A stretch of 64,000 bases of DNA from Caballeronia novacaledonica (lineage in GTDB: Bacteria; Pseudomonadota; Gammaproteobacteria; Burkholderiales; Burkholderiaceae): assembly GCF_900258035.1 (NCBI RefSeq), contig NZ_OGTP01000002.1, positions 248,001 through 312,000 on the forward strand. The letters are read 5' to 3'. This document shows positions 17,494-27,020 of this stretch, one piece after another; within the stretch, counting starts at the first letter, position 1; each line of letters opens with the position of its first letter. Below the pieces are notes generated by a model. The model searched no databases. It worked only from the letters and a program-made list of their open reading frames with translations, and was not told where the DNA came from. A program made the translations under genes and the position numbers.

Positions 17494-17741
17494 TACGTGA
17501 TCGAGCAGAAGTTGGGCAATCTGCTGCCGTTCGAAGTACCATTCGCAACGATCCTCACGCATGTCGAAGTGGACCTGAGCAAGCCAATCGGTCCGGTGTA
17601 CACCAGGAAAGACGCCGAACGTTCCAACTGAACGCACTGGGTTTCGCAGCCGGTTCGATGGGACCAAAGATGCAGGCGGCAATCGAATTTGCGCGAAACA
17701 CAGGCAGAATTTCCGTCAAAGCGCCACCGGCACGCGTGTGA
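17494..17741 (+). pseudogene. arcC: Carbamate kinase remnant (arcC, degraded)
   Basis: Two pieces of carbamate kinase are found in different frames. The first (17494-17631) encodes [20 protein letters not shown], then THVEVD, then [14 protein letters not shown] before a stop. This matches the middle of ArcC but lacks the usual ten or so residues between the EVD and KPIGP motifs. The second (about 17628-17741, frame shifted) encodes [20 protein letters not shown], the ArcC C-terminal region, then ends early. The N-terminus and about 150 central residues are missing. A functional enzyme (ATP from carbamoyl phosphate, last step of the arginine deiminase pathway) cannot be made. The remnant suggests an arginine deiminase operon once stood here. 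Confidence 0.85.
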
Positions 17742-17799
17742 GTACGAGCCAAGCGGGTGACCGGACTTTCGTATGCCTACACTTTGGAGGTGACGCGGA

Positions 17800-18777
17800 A
17801 TGCTGGTCAATTGCGTGGCCTACCAGGCAGGCACCAAGCTTGCAGATATCCGGATCGATGAAATCGGCTGCTATGTGCAGAAGCCGGAATGCTTCGTATG
17901 GGTCGCACTGAAAGACCCGGATCCGGCCGAGCTCGACACGATGAAGCAGCAATTCGGCCTCGACGACCTTGCTATCGAAGACGTGCGCAACGGTCATCAA
18001 TGGCCGAAGATCGAAGAGTATGAAGACTCGCTTCTTGCCGTGCTGCACACCGTGGAACTCGACAAGGATGGCGAACTGCATATCGGCGAGGTCGACGTGT
18101 TCGCCGGATCGAACTACGTGCTGTCGGTGCGCACCCGGTCGCAGCTCGGCCTTCAGTCGGTGCGAGCCCGCTGCGAGCGTGAGCCGAAGCGGCTGAAGAA
18201 GGGATCGGGTTTTATTCTCTATGCGCTGATCGATCATGTCGTCGACGGATACTTTCCGATCATCGCGACGCTTTCCACGGAACTCGAAAAGATCGAGGCC
18301 CGCATCTTCGAAGGGCATAGCCTTGGGGCTTCGCGGCTGATTATCGAAGATCTTTATTCGTTGAAGCAACGCTTCGTGCTGATGGAACACCACGTCGTTC
18401 CGCTGCTCGAAGGAATCGGCAAGCTGACAGGCGGTCGGGTTCCGCGCGTTTGCAAAGGGCTCGCATCCTACTTCAAGGACGTCTATCTTCATCTCGCGCG
18501 AATCGTGAAAGCAATAGAAGGACGCGGCGAGATGATCGTTACGGCGATCGAAGTCAATCTCGGCATGATTGCCCTTGCCGAAAACGAAGTGACCAAGCGC
18601 CTCGGTGCGTTTGCGGCATTGTTTGCAGTTCCGACGATGATCGCCGGCGTATACGGCATGAACTTCGAGAACCTGCCGGAACTGCACTATAAATATGGCT
18701 ATCCGGTATGTCTGATGCTCATGCTGATCATCGATGTCATTCTTTACTGGCGATTCCGCAAGTCAGGGTGGCTCTGA
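17800..18777 (+). CDS. CorA-family magnesium/divalent cation channel
   Basis: A 325-residue CorA-type protein. The cytoplasmic N-terminal funnel domain covers residues 1 to about 250 and includes FVWVALKDPDPAEL and RNGHQWPKIEEYEDSLLAVLHTV. Two TM helices lie at the C-terminus with the selectivity motif YGMNFE (the GMN signature) between them. The basic tail RFRKSGWL is typical. It would form a pentameric channel for Mg2+ or related ions. TTGGAGGTGAC gives a strong ribosome site before ATG 17800. It stands immediately after the arcC remnant and 47 bases before the decarboxylase gene, likely in one transcript with it. Confidence 0.92.
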   Translation: MLVNCVAYQAGTKLADIRIDEIGCYVQKPECFVWVALKDPDPAELDTMKQQFGLDDLAIEDVRNGHQWPKIEEYEDSLLAVLHTVELDKDGELHIGEVDVFAGSNYVLSVRTRSQLGLQSVRARCEREPKRLKKGSGFILYALIDHVVDGYFPIIATLSTELEKIEARIFEGHSLGASRLIIEDLYSLKQRFVLMEHHVVPLLEGIGKLTGGRVPRVCKGLASYFKDVYLHLARIVKAIEGRGEMIVTAIEVNLGMIALAENEVTKRLGAFAALFAVPTMIAGVYGMNFENLPELHYKYGYPVCLMLMLIIDVILYWRFRKSGWL

Positions 18778-18824
18778 TGCGGTAGACATGTCGATCAAGC
18801 GTAGGGGCTTGCAGGAGGTTCTCC

Positions 18825-21107
18825 ATGAAATTCCGCTTCCCTGTAGTTATCATCGACGAAGATTTTCGCGCCGATAACATTTCGGGCTCCGGGATCCGCG
18901 CGCTTGCGGAAGCAATCGAAAAAGAGGGCGCGGCGGTGGTGGGATTGACGAGCTACGGAGATCCGACCACGTTTGCACATCAATCGAGCCGGGCGTCGTG
19001 CTTCATTCTGTCGATCGACGATGACGAGCTGCTGCCATACCTCGAAAAGGACGCAGAAGGAGAGCCGGCCGAACTCGCGCCGGCCATCGTCGATCTGCGG
19101 TCATTCGTCGAGGCGGTACGGCACCGCAATGCCGATATCCCGATCTTCCTGTACGGAGAGACGCGCACTTCGCGCAATGTGCCGAACGACATCCTGCGTG
19201 AATTGCACGGCTTCATCCACATGTTCGAGGACACACCCGAATTCGTGGCGAGGCATATCATCCGCGAGGCTAGGGTTTATCTCGACTCGCTTTCTCCGCC
19301 CTTTTTCAAGGAACTGGTGAAGTATGCGGACGAAGGCTCTTATTCGTGGCACTGCCCGGGCCACTCGGGCGGTGTCGCCTTTCTGAAGAGCCCGCTCGGG
19401 CAGATGTTCCACCAGTTCTTCGGCGAAAACATGCTGCGCGCGGACGTTTGCAACGCGGTCGAGGAACTCGGCCAGTTGCTCGATCACACGGGGCCGGTCG
19501 CGGCGTCGGAGCGCAACGCGGCGCGCATCTTCGGCGCCGACCATCTCTTCTTCGTGACCAACGGCACGTCCACGTCGAACAAGATCGTGTGGCATGCGAC
19601 CGTCGCGGCTGGCGACATCGTGCTGGTCGATCGCAATTGCCACAAATCGATTCTGCACGCGATCACGATGACGGGAGCCATACCCGTCTTTCTGATGCCC
19701 ACGCGTAATCACTTCGGCATCATCGGCCCGATTCCGCGCGACGAGTTCAAACCCGATAACATTCGCCGCAAGATCGAAGAGAATCCGTTCGCGCGCGAGG
19801 CGCTCGCGAAGAACCCGAAGGTGAAGCCGCGCATCGTCACGATCACCCAAAGCACGTACGACGGCGTGGTGTACAACGTGGAGATGATCAAGGATCTGCT
19901 TGGCGACCTCGTCGACACGCTGCATTTCGATGAAGCATGGCTGCCGCACGCGGAGTTTCATTCGTTTTATCAGGACATGCACGCGATCGGCGCGGGACGC
20001 CCGCGCACGGGCGCGCTCGTGTTCGCGACCCACTCGACGCACAAGCTGCTCGCGGGCATTTCCCAGGCCTCGCAGATCGTCGTGCAGGACTCCGAGAGCG
20101 GCATGTTCGATCGCTATCGCTTCAACGAGGCTTATCTGATGCATACGTCGACGAGTCCGCAATACGCGATCATCGCGTCGTGCGACGTGGCCGCCGCGAT
20201 GATGGAGCCGCCCGGCGGCGAGGCGCTCGTGGAGGAATCGATTGCCGAAGCGCTCGATTTCCGCCGTGCAATGCGCAAGGTCGACGCCGAGTACGGAGAC
20301 GACTGGTTTTTCAAGGTATGGGGACCCGAAAAATTTTCGGAAGAGGGCATCGGCTCGCGCGAAGACTGGATGTTGCGCCCGAACGACCACTGGCACGGTT
20401 TCGGTGCGCTCGCGGAAGGCTTCAACATGCTCGACCCGATCAAGGCGACGATCATCACGCCGGGACTCGATGTCGATGGGGAATTCGGCGCAACCGGCAT
20501 TCCGGCGGCGGTCGTGACGAAGTATCTTGCAGAACACGGTATCATCGTCGAGAAGACGGGGCTCTACTCGTTCTTCATCATGTTCACGATCGGCATCACC
20601 AAAGGGCGCTGGAACTCGATGGTCACCGAGTTGCAGCAGTTCAAGGACGACTACGACAACAATCAGCCGCTCTGGCGCGTGCTGTCCGAGTTCGCCGCTC
20701 AATATCCCGCGTATGAGGGCATCGGGCTGCAGGATCTGTGCACTCAAATCCACGGTGTCTATCGCGAGAACGATGTCGCGCGCCTCACGACCGAGATGTA
20801 TCTGTCGAGCATGGAGCCGGCCATGAAACCTACGGATGCCTACGGCAAGCTCGTGCACCGTGAGATCGACCGCGTGCCGATCGAAAAACTGGAAGGGCGC
20901 GTGACCACTGTTCTGCTCACGCCGTATCCGCCGGGCATTCCGCTGCTGATTCCAGGCGAGCGCTTTAACCGGACGATCGTCGAATATTTGCGCTTTGCGG
21001 TCGCGTTCAATGAGCGCTTTCCGGGATTCCAGACCGACATTCACGGCTTCGCGTCTGAAGTTGTCGACGGCAAAATCCGATACTTCGTGGACTGCGCGCG
21101 CGACTGA
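18825..21107 (+). CDS. Biodegradative arginine/lysine/ornithine decarboxylase (fold type I, PLP)
   Basis: A 760-residue acid-type basic amino acid decarboxylase. It has an N-terminal response-regulator-like wing domain (residues 1 to about 130), a large PLP domain with SWHCPGHSGG and the Schiff-base lysine K407 in THSTHKLLAGISQ, and a C-terminal domain ending in PYPPGIPLLIPGER. The length fits AdiA/CadA/SpeF-type enzymes, which consume a proton per decarboxylation and protect against acid. Which of Arg, Lys or Orn is used cannot be settled by eye. AGGAGG precedes the start. No antiporter gene (AdiC/CadB/PotE) is adjacent; the small membrane protein that follows is not an antiporter by size. 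Confidence 0.88.
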   Translation: MKFRFPVVIIDEDFRADNISGSGIRALAEAIEKEGAAVVGLTSYGDPTTFAHQSSRASCFILSIDDDELLPYLEKDAEGEPAELAPAIVDLRSFVEAVRHRNADIPIFLYGETRTSRNVPNDILRELHGFIHMFEDTPEFVARHIIREARVYLDSLSPPFFKELVKYADEGSYSWHCPGHSGGVAFLKSPLGQMFHQFFGENMLRADVCNAVEELGQLLDHTGPVAASERNAARIFGADHLFFVTNGTSTSNKIVWHATVAAGDIVLVDRNCHKSILHAITMTGAIPVFLMPTRNHFGIIGPIPRDEFKPDNIRRKIEENPFAREALAKNPKVKPRIVTITQSTYDGVVYNVEMIKDLLGDLVDTLHFDEAWLPHAEFHSFYQDMHAIGAGRPRTGALVFATHSTHKLLAGISQASQIVVQDSESGMFDRYRFNEAYLMHTSTSPQYAIIASCDVAAAMMEPPGGEALVEESIAEALDFRRAMRKVDAEYGDDWFFKVWGPEKFSEEGIGSREDWMLRPNDHWHGFGALAEGFNMLDPIKATIITPGLDVDGEFGATGIPAAVVTKYLAEHGIIVEKTGLYSFFIMFTIGITKGRWNSMVTELQQFKDDYDNNQPLWRVLSEFAAQYPAYEGIGLQDLCTQIHGVYRENDVARLTTEMYLSSMEPAMKPTDAYGKLVHREIDRVPIEKLEGRVTTVLLTPYPPGIPLLIPGERFNRTIVEYLRFAVAFNERFPGFQTDIHGFASEVVDGKIRYFVDCARD

Positions 21108-21136
21108 GGAAGCCTTAATTTCGTCAGGAGAGCGAC

Positions 21137-21655
21137 ATGGGAAATTGGACGGCAACGATAAAGCGGAATTTCGTTGAAGCATTGCCTCCGACGATTTTCT
21201 TTTTCGTGATCCTGCAGGTCATCGCCATCGCTGTTTCATTGGTTACGTATGGAACGATGATTACACTGGACGTCTTCGGATCGGTCGCGCTGATTGCGCT
21301 GGTTATGGGCAAATCGGTGCTGTTCGCCAATCTGCTTCCTTTCGTGAACCGCTTTCCGGAGAAACCACTCATGTGGAACGTGCTCTGGAAAACCGGCATC
21401 TATGCGCTGGTCGCAATCGTGGCGCGTTTCATCGAACGCCTGTATCACTTCTGGAAACCGGGGTTCGGCTTTCTGGATGCGAGCCACGCTCTGGCTCTCG
21501 AAATTAATTGGGCGCGTTTCTGGGGCATTCATCTTCTGCTGGTGACGCTTCTCGCGATGTACTGCGTATTGGCCGAACTGGCGCGGGTGCTAGGTCGAGA
21601 AAGACTCAGAGTAATGTTTTTTGGACCGCTGCCATTGCGGCGGATCGATCTCTGA
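21137..21655 (+). CDS. Four-helix membrane protein of unknown function (paralogue of 59547-60059)
   Basis: A 172-residue inner-membrane protein with hydrophobic segments near residues 18-40, 47-70, 85-105 and 128-150. Conserved blocks shared with its paralogue at 59547-60059 are ALPPTIFFFVIL, GKSVLxAxxLPFxNRFPxKP, WNVxWKT, EINWxRFW and the C-terminal FFGPLP. The high charge around the loops and the invariant NRFP and GKSVL motifs suggest a specific function, but I know no named family. It sits 29 bases after the decarboxylase and is likely co-transcribed, hinting at a role in acid or energy stress. This is inference only. Confidence 0.75.
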   Translation: MGNWTATIKRNFVEALPPTIFFFVILQVIAIAVSLVTYGTMITLDVFGSVALIALVMGKSVLFANLLPFVNRFPEKPLMWNVLWKTGIYALVAIVARFIERLYHFWKPGFGFLDASHALALEINWARFWGIHLLLVTLLAMYCVLAELARVLGRERLRVMFFGPLPLRRIDL

Positions 21656-21767
21656 CAGGCTGCTGGTCGATCGCCATGAATCAGAAGTCGGCCGGCATGA
21701 CGGGATTTCCCCTTCGCGAAGCAGACATCATAAAGAAGGTTCAAAGGAATCAGACAGGAGATAACCC

Positions 21768-22601
21768 ATGTGCCGCTGGCTCGCTTATTCCGGCAATCCG
21801 CTTCAGCTCGAAACGGTGCTGTTCAACGCGAAGCATTCGCTGATCGATCAGAGCCTGCATTCGCGGCTCGGACACACCACCACGAATGGCGACGGCTTCG
21901 GGATCGGCTGGTATGGGCATCCGACCGACATTCCGTTTCGCTATCGCTGCATTCAGCCGGCGTGGAGCGATCGCAATCTGCGTGAAGCCGCGCGCGCGAT
22001 CCGCGCACCGCTGTTCGTCGCGCACGTGCGTGCGGCGACCGGCACGCCGTCGCAGGAAACCAACTGTCATCCGTTTCGCCACGGCCGATGGCTATTCGCG
22101 CACAACGGCCTCGTGCGCAACTTCCCGGTGATGCGCCGCGATCTGATGGTCGCGATCTCCCCCGAACTGTTCCCGTTGATCGAGGGATCGACCGATTCCG
22201 AAGTGCTGTTCTTCCTCGCGCTCACGTTCGGCATGGAGCTGGCGCCTGTCACCGCGCTCAAACGGATGGTCGCGTTCGTCGAGGAAACGGGCCGCCGCCA
22301 TGGCGTGAATGATCCGCTGAACATGACGATCTGCGCTACGGACGGCGAGCAGATCGTCGCGGTGCGCTATTCGAGCGAAAAGCAGTCGCGCTCGCTGTTT
22401 CACAACACGTCGTTTCGTCATCTGCACGAGTTATATCCCGACGATCCGCGCATCGCGATGGCCGGGCAGGATGCGTTTCTGGTTCTGTCGGAGCCGCTCG
22501 CCGATCTGCCCGGCTGGTGGCAGGAGATTCCGGAGAGCACGGTCGTCGTGGCGCAAGGCGGCGAGGTCGAGCAATTTCCGTTCGAGCCTCAAGCCGCGTG
22601 A
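21768..22601 (+). CDS. Class II glutamine amidotransferase (YafJ/GATase_4 type)
   Basis: A 277-residue Ntn-hydrolase. Cys2 becomes the N-terminal nucleophile after Met removal (MCRWLAYSG). Family motifs follow: HTTTNGDGFGIGWYG, VAHVRAATGTPSQETNCHPF, FAHNGLVRNF, and EGSTDSEVLFFLAL. The protein is a stand-alone glutaminase-type domain with no visible acceptor domain, as in YafJ/EgtC-like proteins, whose physiological acceptor is often unknown. AGGAG precedes ATG 21768. It lies in the middle of the stress block, 112 bases after the membrane protein gene and 295 before DUF3141. Confidence 0.88.
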   Translation: MCRWLAYSGNPLQLETVLFNAKHSLIDQSLHSRLGHTTTNGDGFGIGWYGHPTDIPFRYRCIQPAWSDRNLREAARAIRAPLFVAHVRAATGTPSQETNCHPFRHGRWLFAHNGLVRNFPVMRRDLMVAISPELFPLIEGSTDSEVLFFLALTFGMELAPVTALKRMVAFVEETGRRHGVNDPLNMTICATDGEQIVAVRYSSEKQSRSLFHNTSFRHLHELYPDDPRIAMAGQDAFLVLSEPLADLPGWWQEIPESTVVVAQGGEVEQFPFEPQAA

Positions 22602-22896
22602 GTGACGTAGGCGGGACATCACGCCCCGGACTCATTGACGCTCATCAGGGCCGCAGCGCGTCGTGGGCGGCTACGCCTGCGCATTCCTTGTCGGGCGAAA
22701 CGCTTTCGGTCGCGGAAGGCGAGATAGCGAAAATCCGGTATTCCGTCTCGGCAATGTATGACGTTGCCCGGTGGAAAGGACATTTCACTGTCACCGCACA
22801 CGATTAATGTGATGTCGACTGGTGAAACCCGCGTTGGCGCTCGTCCGGACGTACGGCCTGTCACGGCTCCGGACAGACACGCCCAAGGAGAAAGCG

Positions 22897-25590
22897 ATGA
22901 TGGACAGCCGCGTTGATCAAGGCTTCGATGCATTCGAAACGTTCTATTCGCGTTACTGGCAGGGTCTGGAAGCCCTGACACATGCGCTCACGGATCAGCG
23001 CAAGGCGAGCGGCTCCGTGCAGAACGTCGCATGGAATCACATGGACCGTCTGCGGCGCGAAGCCACAGGATTCGCCGACGACCTTCAACATGACGTCGAT
23101 CGTGAAATGACGCGATTGCGCTCGCGTGCATCGAGCGCTCCTGCCGACTGGCTTACCGACTGGTTCCGTTATCTGACCGACGCCGCGCAACGCCAGCTCC
23201 TGACGCTCGACACGTTGCGCCAGCGCGGCAACAATTACGTCACGCATCTGAAGGCGGGCATGCCGCCGGTTCTGGATTTCCAGTACGAAATGCTGATCGA
23301 CGGACGCGAGCTGGAGTCGCCCGTCAACTATTCTCTGGTCCGCATCGTGCCGCCGGCGGGCGTTGTCGTCGATAACAGCAAGCAGCCGTTCATGATCATC
23401 GACCCGCGCGCCGGGCATGGCGCGGGCATCGGCGGATTCAAGCCCGACAGTCAGGTTGGCGAAGCGTTCAAGGACGGTCATCCGGTCTACTTCGTCGTGT
23501 TCCGGCCCGTGCCGGAGCCCGGTCAGACGATGGCCGACGTGCGCGACGCGGAAGTGGAATTCCTGCGCGAGATCGCGCGGCGTCATCCGGACGCGCCGCG
23601 TCCCGCTGTCATCGGCAACTGCCAGGGCGGCTGGGCGGCGATGCTGCTCGCGGCCTCCGCGCCGGAACTGGCCGGTCCCGTCGTCATCAACGGCGCGCCG
23701 ATGTCGTACTGGGCCGGCTGCACCGGCGAGAATCCGATGCGCTACTCGGGCGGGCTTCTGGGCGGCGCACTGCCTGCGTTGATCGCCTCGGACATCGGCG
23801 GCGGCGTATTCGACGGCGCCTGGCTCGTGCTCAACTTCGAGAATCTCGACCCGGCCAACCATCTGTTCAAGAAGTATTACCACCTGTATTCGAACATCGA
23901 TAGCGAATCGTCGCGCTATCTCGGTTTCGAACGCTGGTGGGGCGGCTTCTATCTGATGAACGAAGCGGAGATCCGCTGGATCGTCGAGAACCTGTTCGTC
24001 GGGAATCGGCTCGCGCGCGGTGAAGCGCGGCTCGGCGGCGAGGCGATCGATCTGCGCCGCATCAGTTCGCCGATCATCGTGTTCGCTTCGCACGGCGACA
24101 ACATCACGCCGCCGCAACAGGCGCTCAACTGGATCGCGGACCTGTACGCGAACGTCGACGAGATCAAGATGCGCGGCCAGCGCATCGTGTACATGATTCA
24201 TAAGTCGATCGGGCATCTGGGCATCTTCGTGTCGGCGAAAGTGGCGAACCGTGAGCACGACGCGATCACCGACACGCTGCACGCCATCGACGGCCTGCCG
24301 CCCGGCCTCTACGAGATGAAGCTCGACGATGCCGCCGATCGCGTGCATATTCGCTTCGAAGCCCGCACGATCGACGACATTCTCGGCATCGACGACGGCC
24401 GCGAGGACGAGGAACTGTTCGCGTCGGTCGCACGTCTTTCGGAACTCGGCACGGAGCTTTATGAAATGACGGCGCGGCCGCTGGTGCGGGCGGCCGTCAC
24501 GCCGGAGAGCGCGCAGGCGACGCGCGACCTGCAGCCCATCCGCCTGCGCCGCAGCATGTTCTCGGACCTCAATCCATTCATGAGAACGGTCGAGAGCTGG
24601 GCCGGGACGGCGCGCAACCAGCGTCAGCTCGTCGATGTGGACAATCCGTTCGCGGCGATGGAGCGCATCGGCGCCGGTCTCGTCGAAAGCCAGCTCAATT
24701 TTTATCGCAATGCGCGCGACGCGTGGATGGAAACGATCTTCCACTCGATCTACAGCGCGCCGCTCGTCAAAGGCATCGGCAGGCACGAGCTGCAAGGCGC
24801 GGAGCATCGCCGCGGCAAGGACCTGCGCACGCTTCCCGAAGTGCGCGCCGCTCTCGACGCGATGACCGAAGGCGGCGCCGCCGAGGGCGCCGTGCGCATG
24901 CTGGGGCTGATGTCGAAGGCGCGCGGCTATCTGCGCCGCTCGCGCATGGAACGGATGCTCGAACTCATCACGCATACGAGCAAATTCGGCACATACGATC
25001 AGGCGGCGCTTTCGAAGCTGTTGCGGCAACAGCAGATCATCGTCGATCTGGAGCCGGAGCAGGCGCTCGCGACGCTGCCTCTGCTGCTCGACACCGATGA
25101 CGAGCGCCGCAACGCACTCGCCGCCGTCGAGGAAGTGTCGGGTTCCGTCGAGACGATGCATCCCGCCGCACTGGTTCTGATGCAGCGCTTCCACAAAATC
25201 CTCGGCGTGCAGGAGCCGGAAGCGCCGGTTGCGCGGCTGGAATCGGCCACGCTTGCGAACCCCGAGGTGGAAGACGCGCTGCTCGTCGGTTCCGCTGAAG
25301 ACGCGGCTCCCACGGCGGGCGCCTCCGCGACGCCCGTGCCGCGTGCGCCGAAGATCGAACCGGGCACGGAAGGCGCCGCGCCCGACGATCTCGAAAGCCT
25401 GATGGGCGTCGGTCCGCGCATGGCGGAAAAGCTGCACCAACTGGGTATCGACCGGTACGCGCAGCTTGCGGCGCTCGAACCCGAAGAGGAAGCCTGGCTC
25501 GACCTGAAGCTGGGCGCGCGAGGCCGCGTGATGCGCGAGGGATGGGTCGAGCAGGCTCGCGCACGGCTCAACGGAAGCGTGACGGGGTGA
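22897..25590 (+). CDS. DUF3141 protein: PhaC-like alpha/beta-hydrolase with C-terminal helix-hairpin-helix domain
   Basis: An 897-residue protein of the DUF3141 family. The N-terminal 120 residues are helical and phasin-like. The central part is an alpha/beta-hydrolase with the polyester-synthase-type nucleophile box GNCQGG (C242) followed by WAAMLLAAS, and a later acid/His region (FASHGDNITPPQQAL, KSIGHLGIFVS). The C-terminus (about 825-897) is a helix-hairpin-helix domain of the type DDLESLMGVGPRMAEKL. AAGGAG lies 6 bases before ATG 22897. The GTG of the phosphotransacetylase frame overlaps its stop, so it leads the DUF3141/pta/ackA unit. Similar units respond to low oxygen in Burkholderia cepacia complex; the enzyme activity is unproven. 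Confidence 0.87.
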   Translation: MMDSRVDQGFDAFETFYSRYWQGLEALTHALTDQRKASGSVQNVAWNHMDRLRREATGFADDLQHDVDREMTRLRSRASSAPADWLTDWFRYLTDAAQRQLLTLDTLRQRGNNYVTHLKAGMPPVLDFQYEMLIDGRELESPVNYSLVRIVPPAGVVVDNSKQPFMIIDPRAGHGAGIGGFKPDSQVGEAFKDGHPVYFVVFRPVPEPGQTMADVRDAEVEFLREIARRHPDAPRPAVIGNCQGGWAAMLLAASAPELAGPVVINGAPMSYWAGCTGENPMRYSGGLLGGALPALIASDIGGGVFDGAWLVLNFENLDPANHLFKKYYHLYSNIDSESSRYLGFERWWGGFYLMNEAEIRWIVENLFVGNRLARGEARLGGEAIDLRRISSPIIVFASHGDNITPPQQALNWIADLYANVDEIKMRGQRIVYMIHKSIGHLGIFVSAKVANREHDAITDTLHAIDGLPPGLYEMKLDDAADRVHIRFEARTIDDILGIDDGREDEELFASVARLSELGTELYEMTARPLVRAAVTPESAQATRDLQPIRLRRSMFSDLNPFMRTVESWAGTARNQRQLVDVDNPFAAMERIGAGLVESQLNFYRNARDAWMETIFHSIYSAPLVKGIGRHELQGAEHRRGKDLRTLPEVRAALDAMTEGGAAEGAVRMLGLMSKARGYLRRSRMERMLELITHTSKFGTYDQAALSKLLRQQQIIVDLEPEQALATLPLLLDTDDERRNALAAVEEVSGSVETMHPAALVLMQRFHKILGVQEPEAPVARLESATLANPEVEDALLVGSAEDAAPTAGASATPVPRAPKIEPGTEGAAPDDLESLMGVGPRMAEKLHQLGIDRYAQLAALEPEEEAWLDLKLGARGRVMREGWVEQARARLNGSVTG

Positions 25591-25595
25591 TCGCC

Positions 25596-27020
25596 ATGGA
25601 AGGCCACAGCAACAAGACCTGGGACGAGCTTCGCGAAGGCGACGAGGCCAGCGTCGAGCGCAAGGTCGCCGAGCGCGACATCGTGCTGTTCTCGCACGCA
25701 TCGGGCAATCTGAATCCGATGCACATGCCCGGCGTCGATGTCGATGGCGACGGCAGGAGCGACACCGTCGCGCCCTCGATGTGGCTCGGCTCGCTCGTGT
25801 CCGCGGTGCTCGGCAATCTGCTGCCGGGCGCGGGCACGCTGCTCGTCAGCCAGAACTTCGAGTTCGGCGAACGCGCGCGCGTGGGCGATACCCTGCGCGT
25901 CTCGGTGCGCGTCGTCGAGAAGCACGACCGGCCGCGCGCCGTCCTCGACACGCGCGTGACCCTGGCCGATGGCCGCGTCGTCGCGCAAGGACGCGCGGAA
26001 GTCATCGCGCCGACGCATCGCGTCGTGACCAACGAATCCGATCGCCCCGCGCTGCTGATGGACGAGCACGAACATTTCGAGCGGCTCATCGACATCGCCG
26101 CGTCATTGCCTTCGTTGCCGACCGCCGTGGTCTGGCCCGACGATCCCAACTCGCTGCGGGGCACGTTGCTCTCGATGCGGCGCGGCCTCATCACGCCGGT
26201 GCTGATCGGTTCGCGCGCCCGGCTCGAAGCGGCCGCGGCGGAATGCGGAGAGCAACTGGGCGACGTGCTCGTCATCGATGCGCCGGATCACGACGCGGCG
26301 GCCATGAAAGCCGTGCAGCTCGTGCATAGCGGCGAAGTGCGCGCGATCATGAAAGGCAACGTGCATTCCGACGAACTGCTCGCGCATGTCGTGAAAAAGG
26401 ACGGCGGCCTGCGCGCGGGACGGCGCATATCGCACGTCTTCGTGCTGGACGTGCCCACGCTCGACCATCCGCTCTTCGTCAGCGACGCGGCCATCAACAT
26501 CGCGCCCGACTTGCCGACCAAGGCGGACATCGTGCAGAGCGCGATCGATCTGGCCCGCGCATGCGGCGTGCCGCAGCCTCGGGTGGCGGTGCTGTCGGCG
26601 GTCGAGACGGTCAACGTGAGCATTCCGTCGTCGATGGATGCGGCAATTCTCGCGAAGATGGCCGATCGCGGGCAGATCACCGGCGGACTGGTCGACGGCC
26701 CGCTCGCGATGGACAACGCGATCGATGCCGCGGCCGCGCGCAGCAAGAAGATCGTGTCGCAGGTGGCGGGCGCCGCGCAGGTGTTGATCGTGCCGAATCT
26801 GGAAGCGGGCAACATGCTCGCGAAGCAGCTCACGTTCGTGTCGCGCGCGCAGCCCGCCGGACTGGTGGTCGGCGCACGCGTGCCGGTCATGCTGACGAGC
26901 CGGGCCGACAACGATCATGCGCGGCTCGCCTCCTGCGCGGTCGCGATTCTCTATGAGCACTGGCGCCGCGAGGGCGAGAGTGCCGTGACGGCGCCGGACG
27001 AGACGGAGAATCGCCCATGA
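25596..27020 (+). CDS. Bifunctional MaoC-type hydratase / phosphate acetyl(butyryl)transferase
   Basis: A 474-residue fusion. Residues 1-150 are a MaoC-like hot-dog domain (DIVLFSHASGNLNPMHM, APSMWLGSLVSAVLGNLLPGAG). Residues about 165-460 are a phosphate acyltransferase (Pta/Ptb) with MKGNVHSDELLAHVV, RRISHVFVLDVP, DAAINIAPDL and QITGGLVDGPLAMDNAID. It would convert acetyl-CoA (or a short acyl-CoA) to the acyl phosphate used by the acetate kinase encoded next, yielding ATP without respiration. The start could be GTG 25587, overlapping the DUF3141 stop, or ATG 25596; I give the ATG. The ATGA overlap at the 3' end couples it to ackA. Confidence 0.9.
   Translation: MEGHSNKTWDELREGDEASVERKVAERDIVLFSHASGNLNPMHMPGVDVDGDGRSDTVAPSMWLGSLVSAVLGNLLPGAGTLLVSQNFEFGERARVGDTLRVSVRVVEKHDRPRAVLDTRVTLADGRVVAQGRAEVIAPTHRVVTNESDRPALLMDEHEHFERLIDIAASLPSLPTAVVWPDDPNSLRGTLLSMRRGLITPVLIGSRARLEAAAAECGEQLGDVLVIDAPDHDAAAMKAVQLVHSGEVRAIMKGNVHSDELLAHVVKKDGGLRAGRRISHVFVLDVPTLDHPLFVSDAAINIAPDLPTKADIVQSAIDLARACGVPQPRVAVLSAVETVNVSIPSSMDAAILAKMADRGQITGGLVDGPLAMDNAIDAAAARSKKIVSQVAGAAQVLIVPNLEAGNMLAKQLTFVSRAQPAGLVVGARVPVMLTSRADNDHARLASCAVAILYEHWRREGESAVTAPDETENRP

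Noticed and set aside
18783..18797. Possible FNR/Anr box ahead of the decarboxylase (ATCAA half-site)
   Set aside because: Only one half matches TTGAT-N4-ATCAA; the other half has too many mismatches to support regulation by oxygen.
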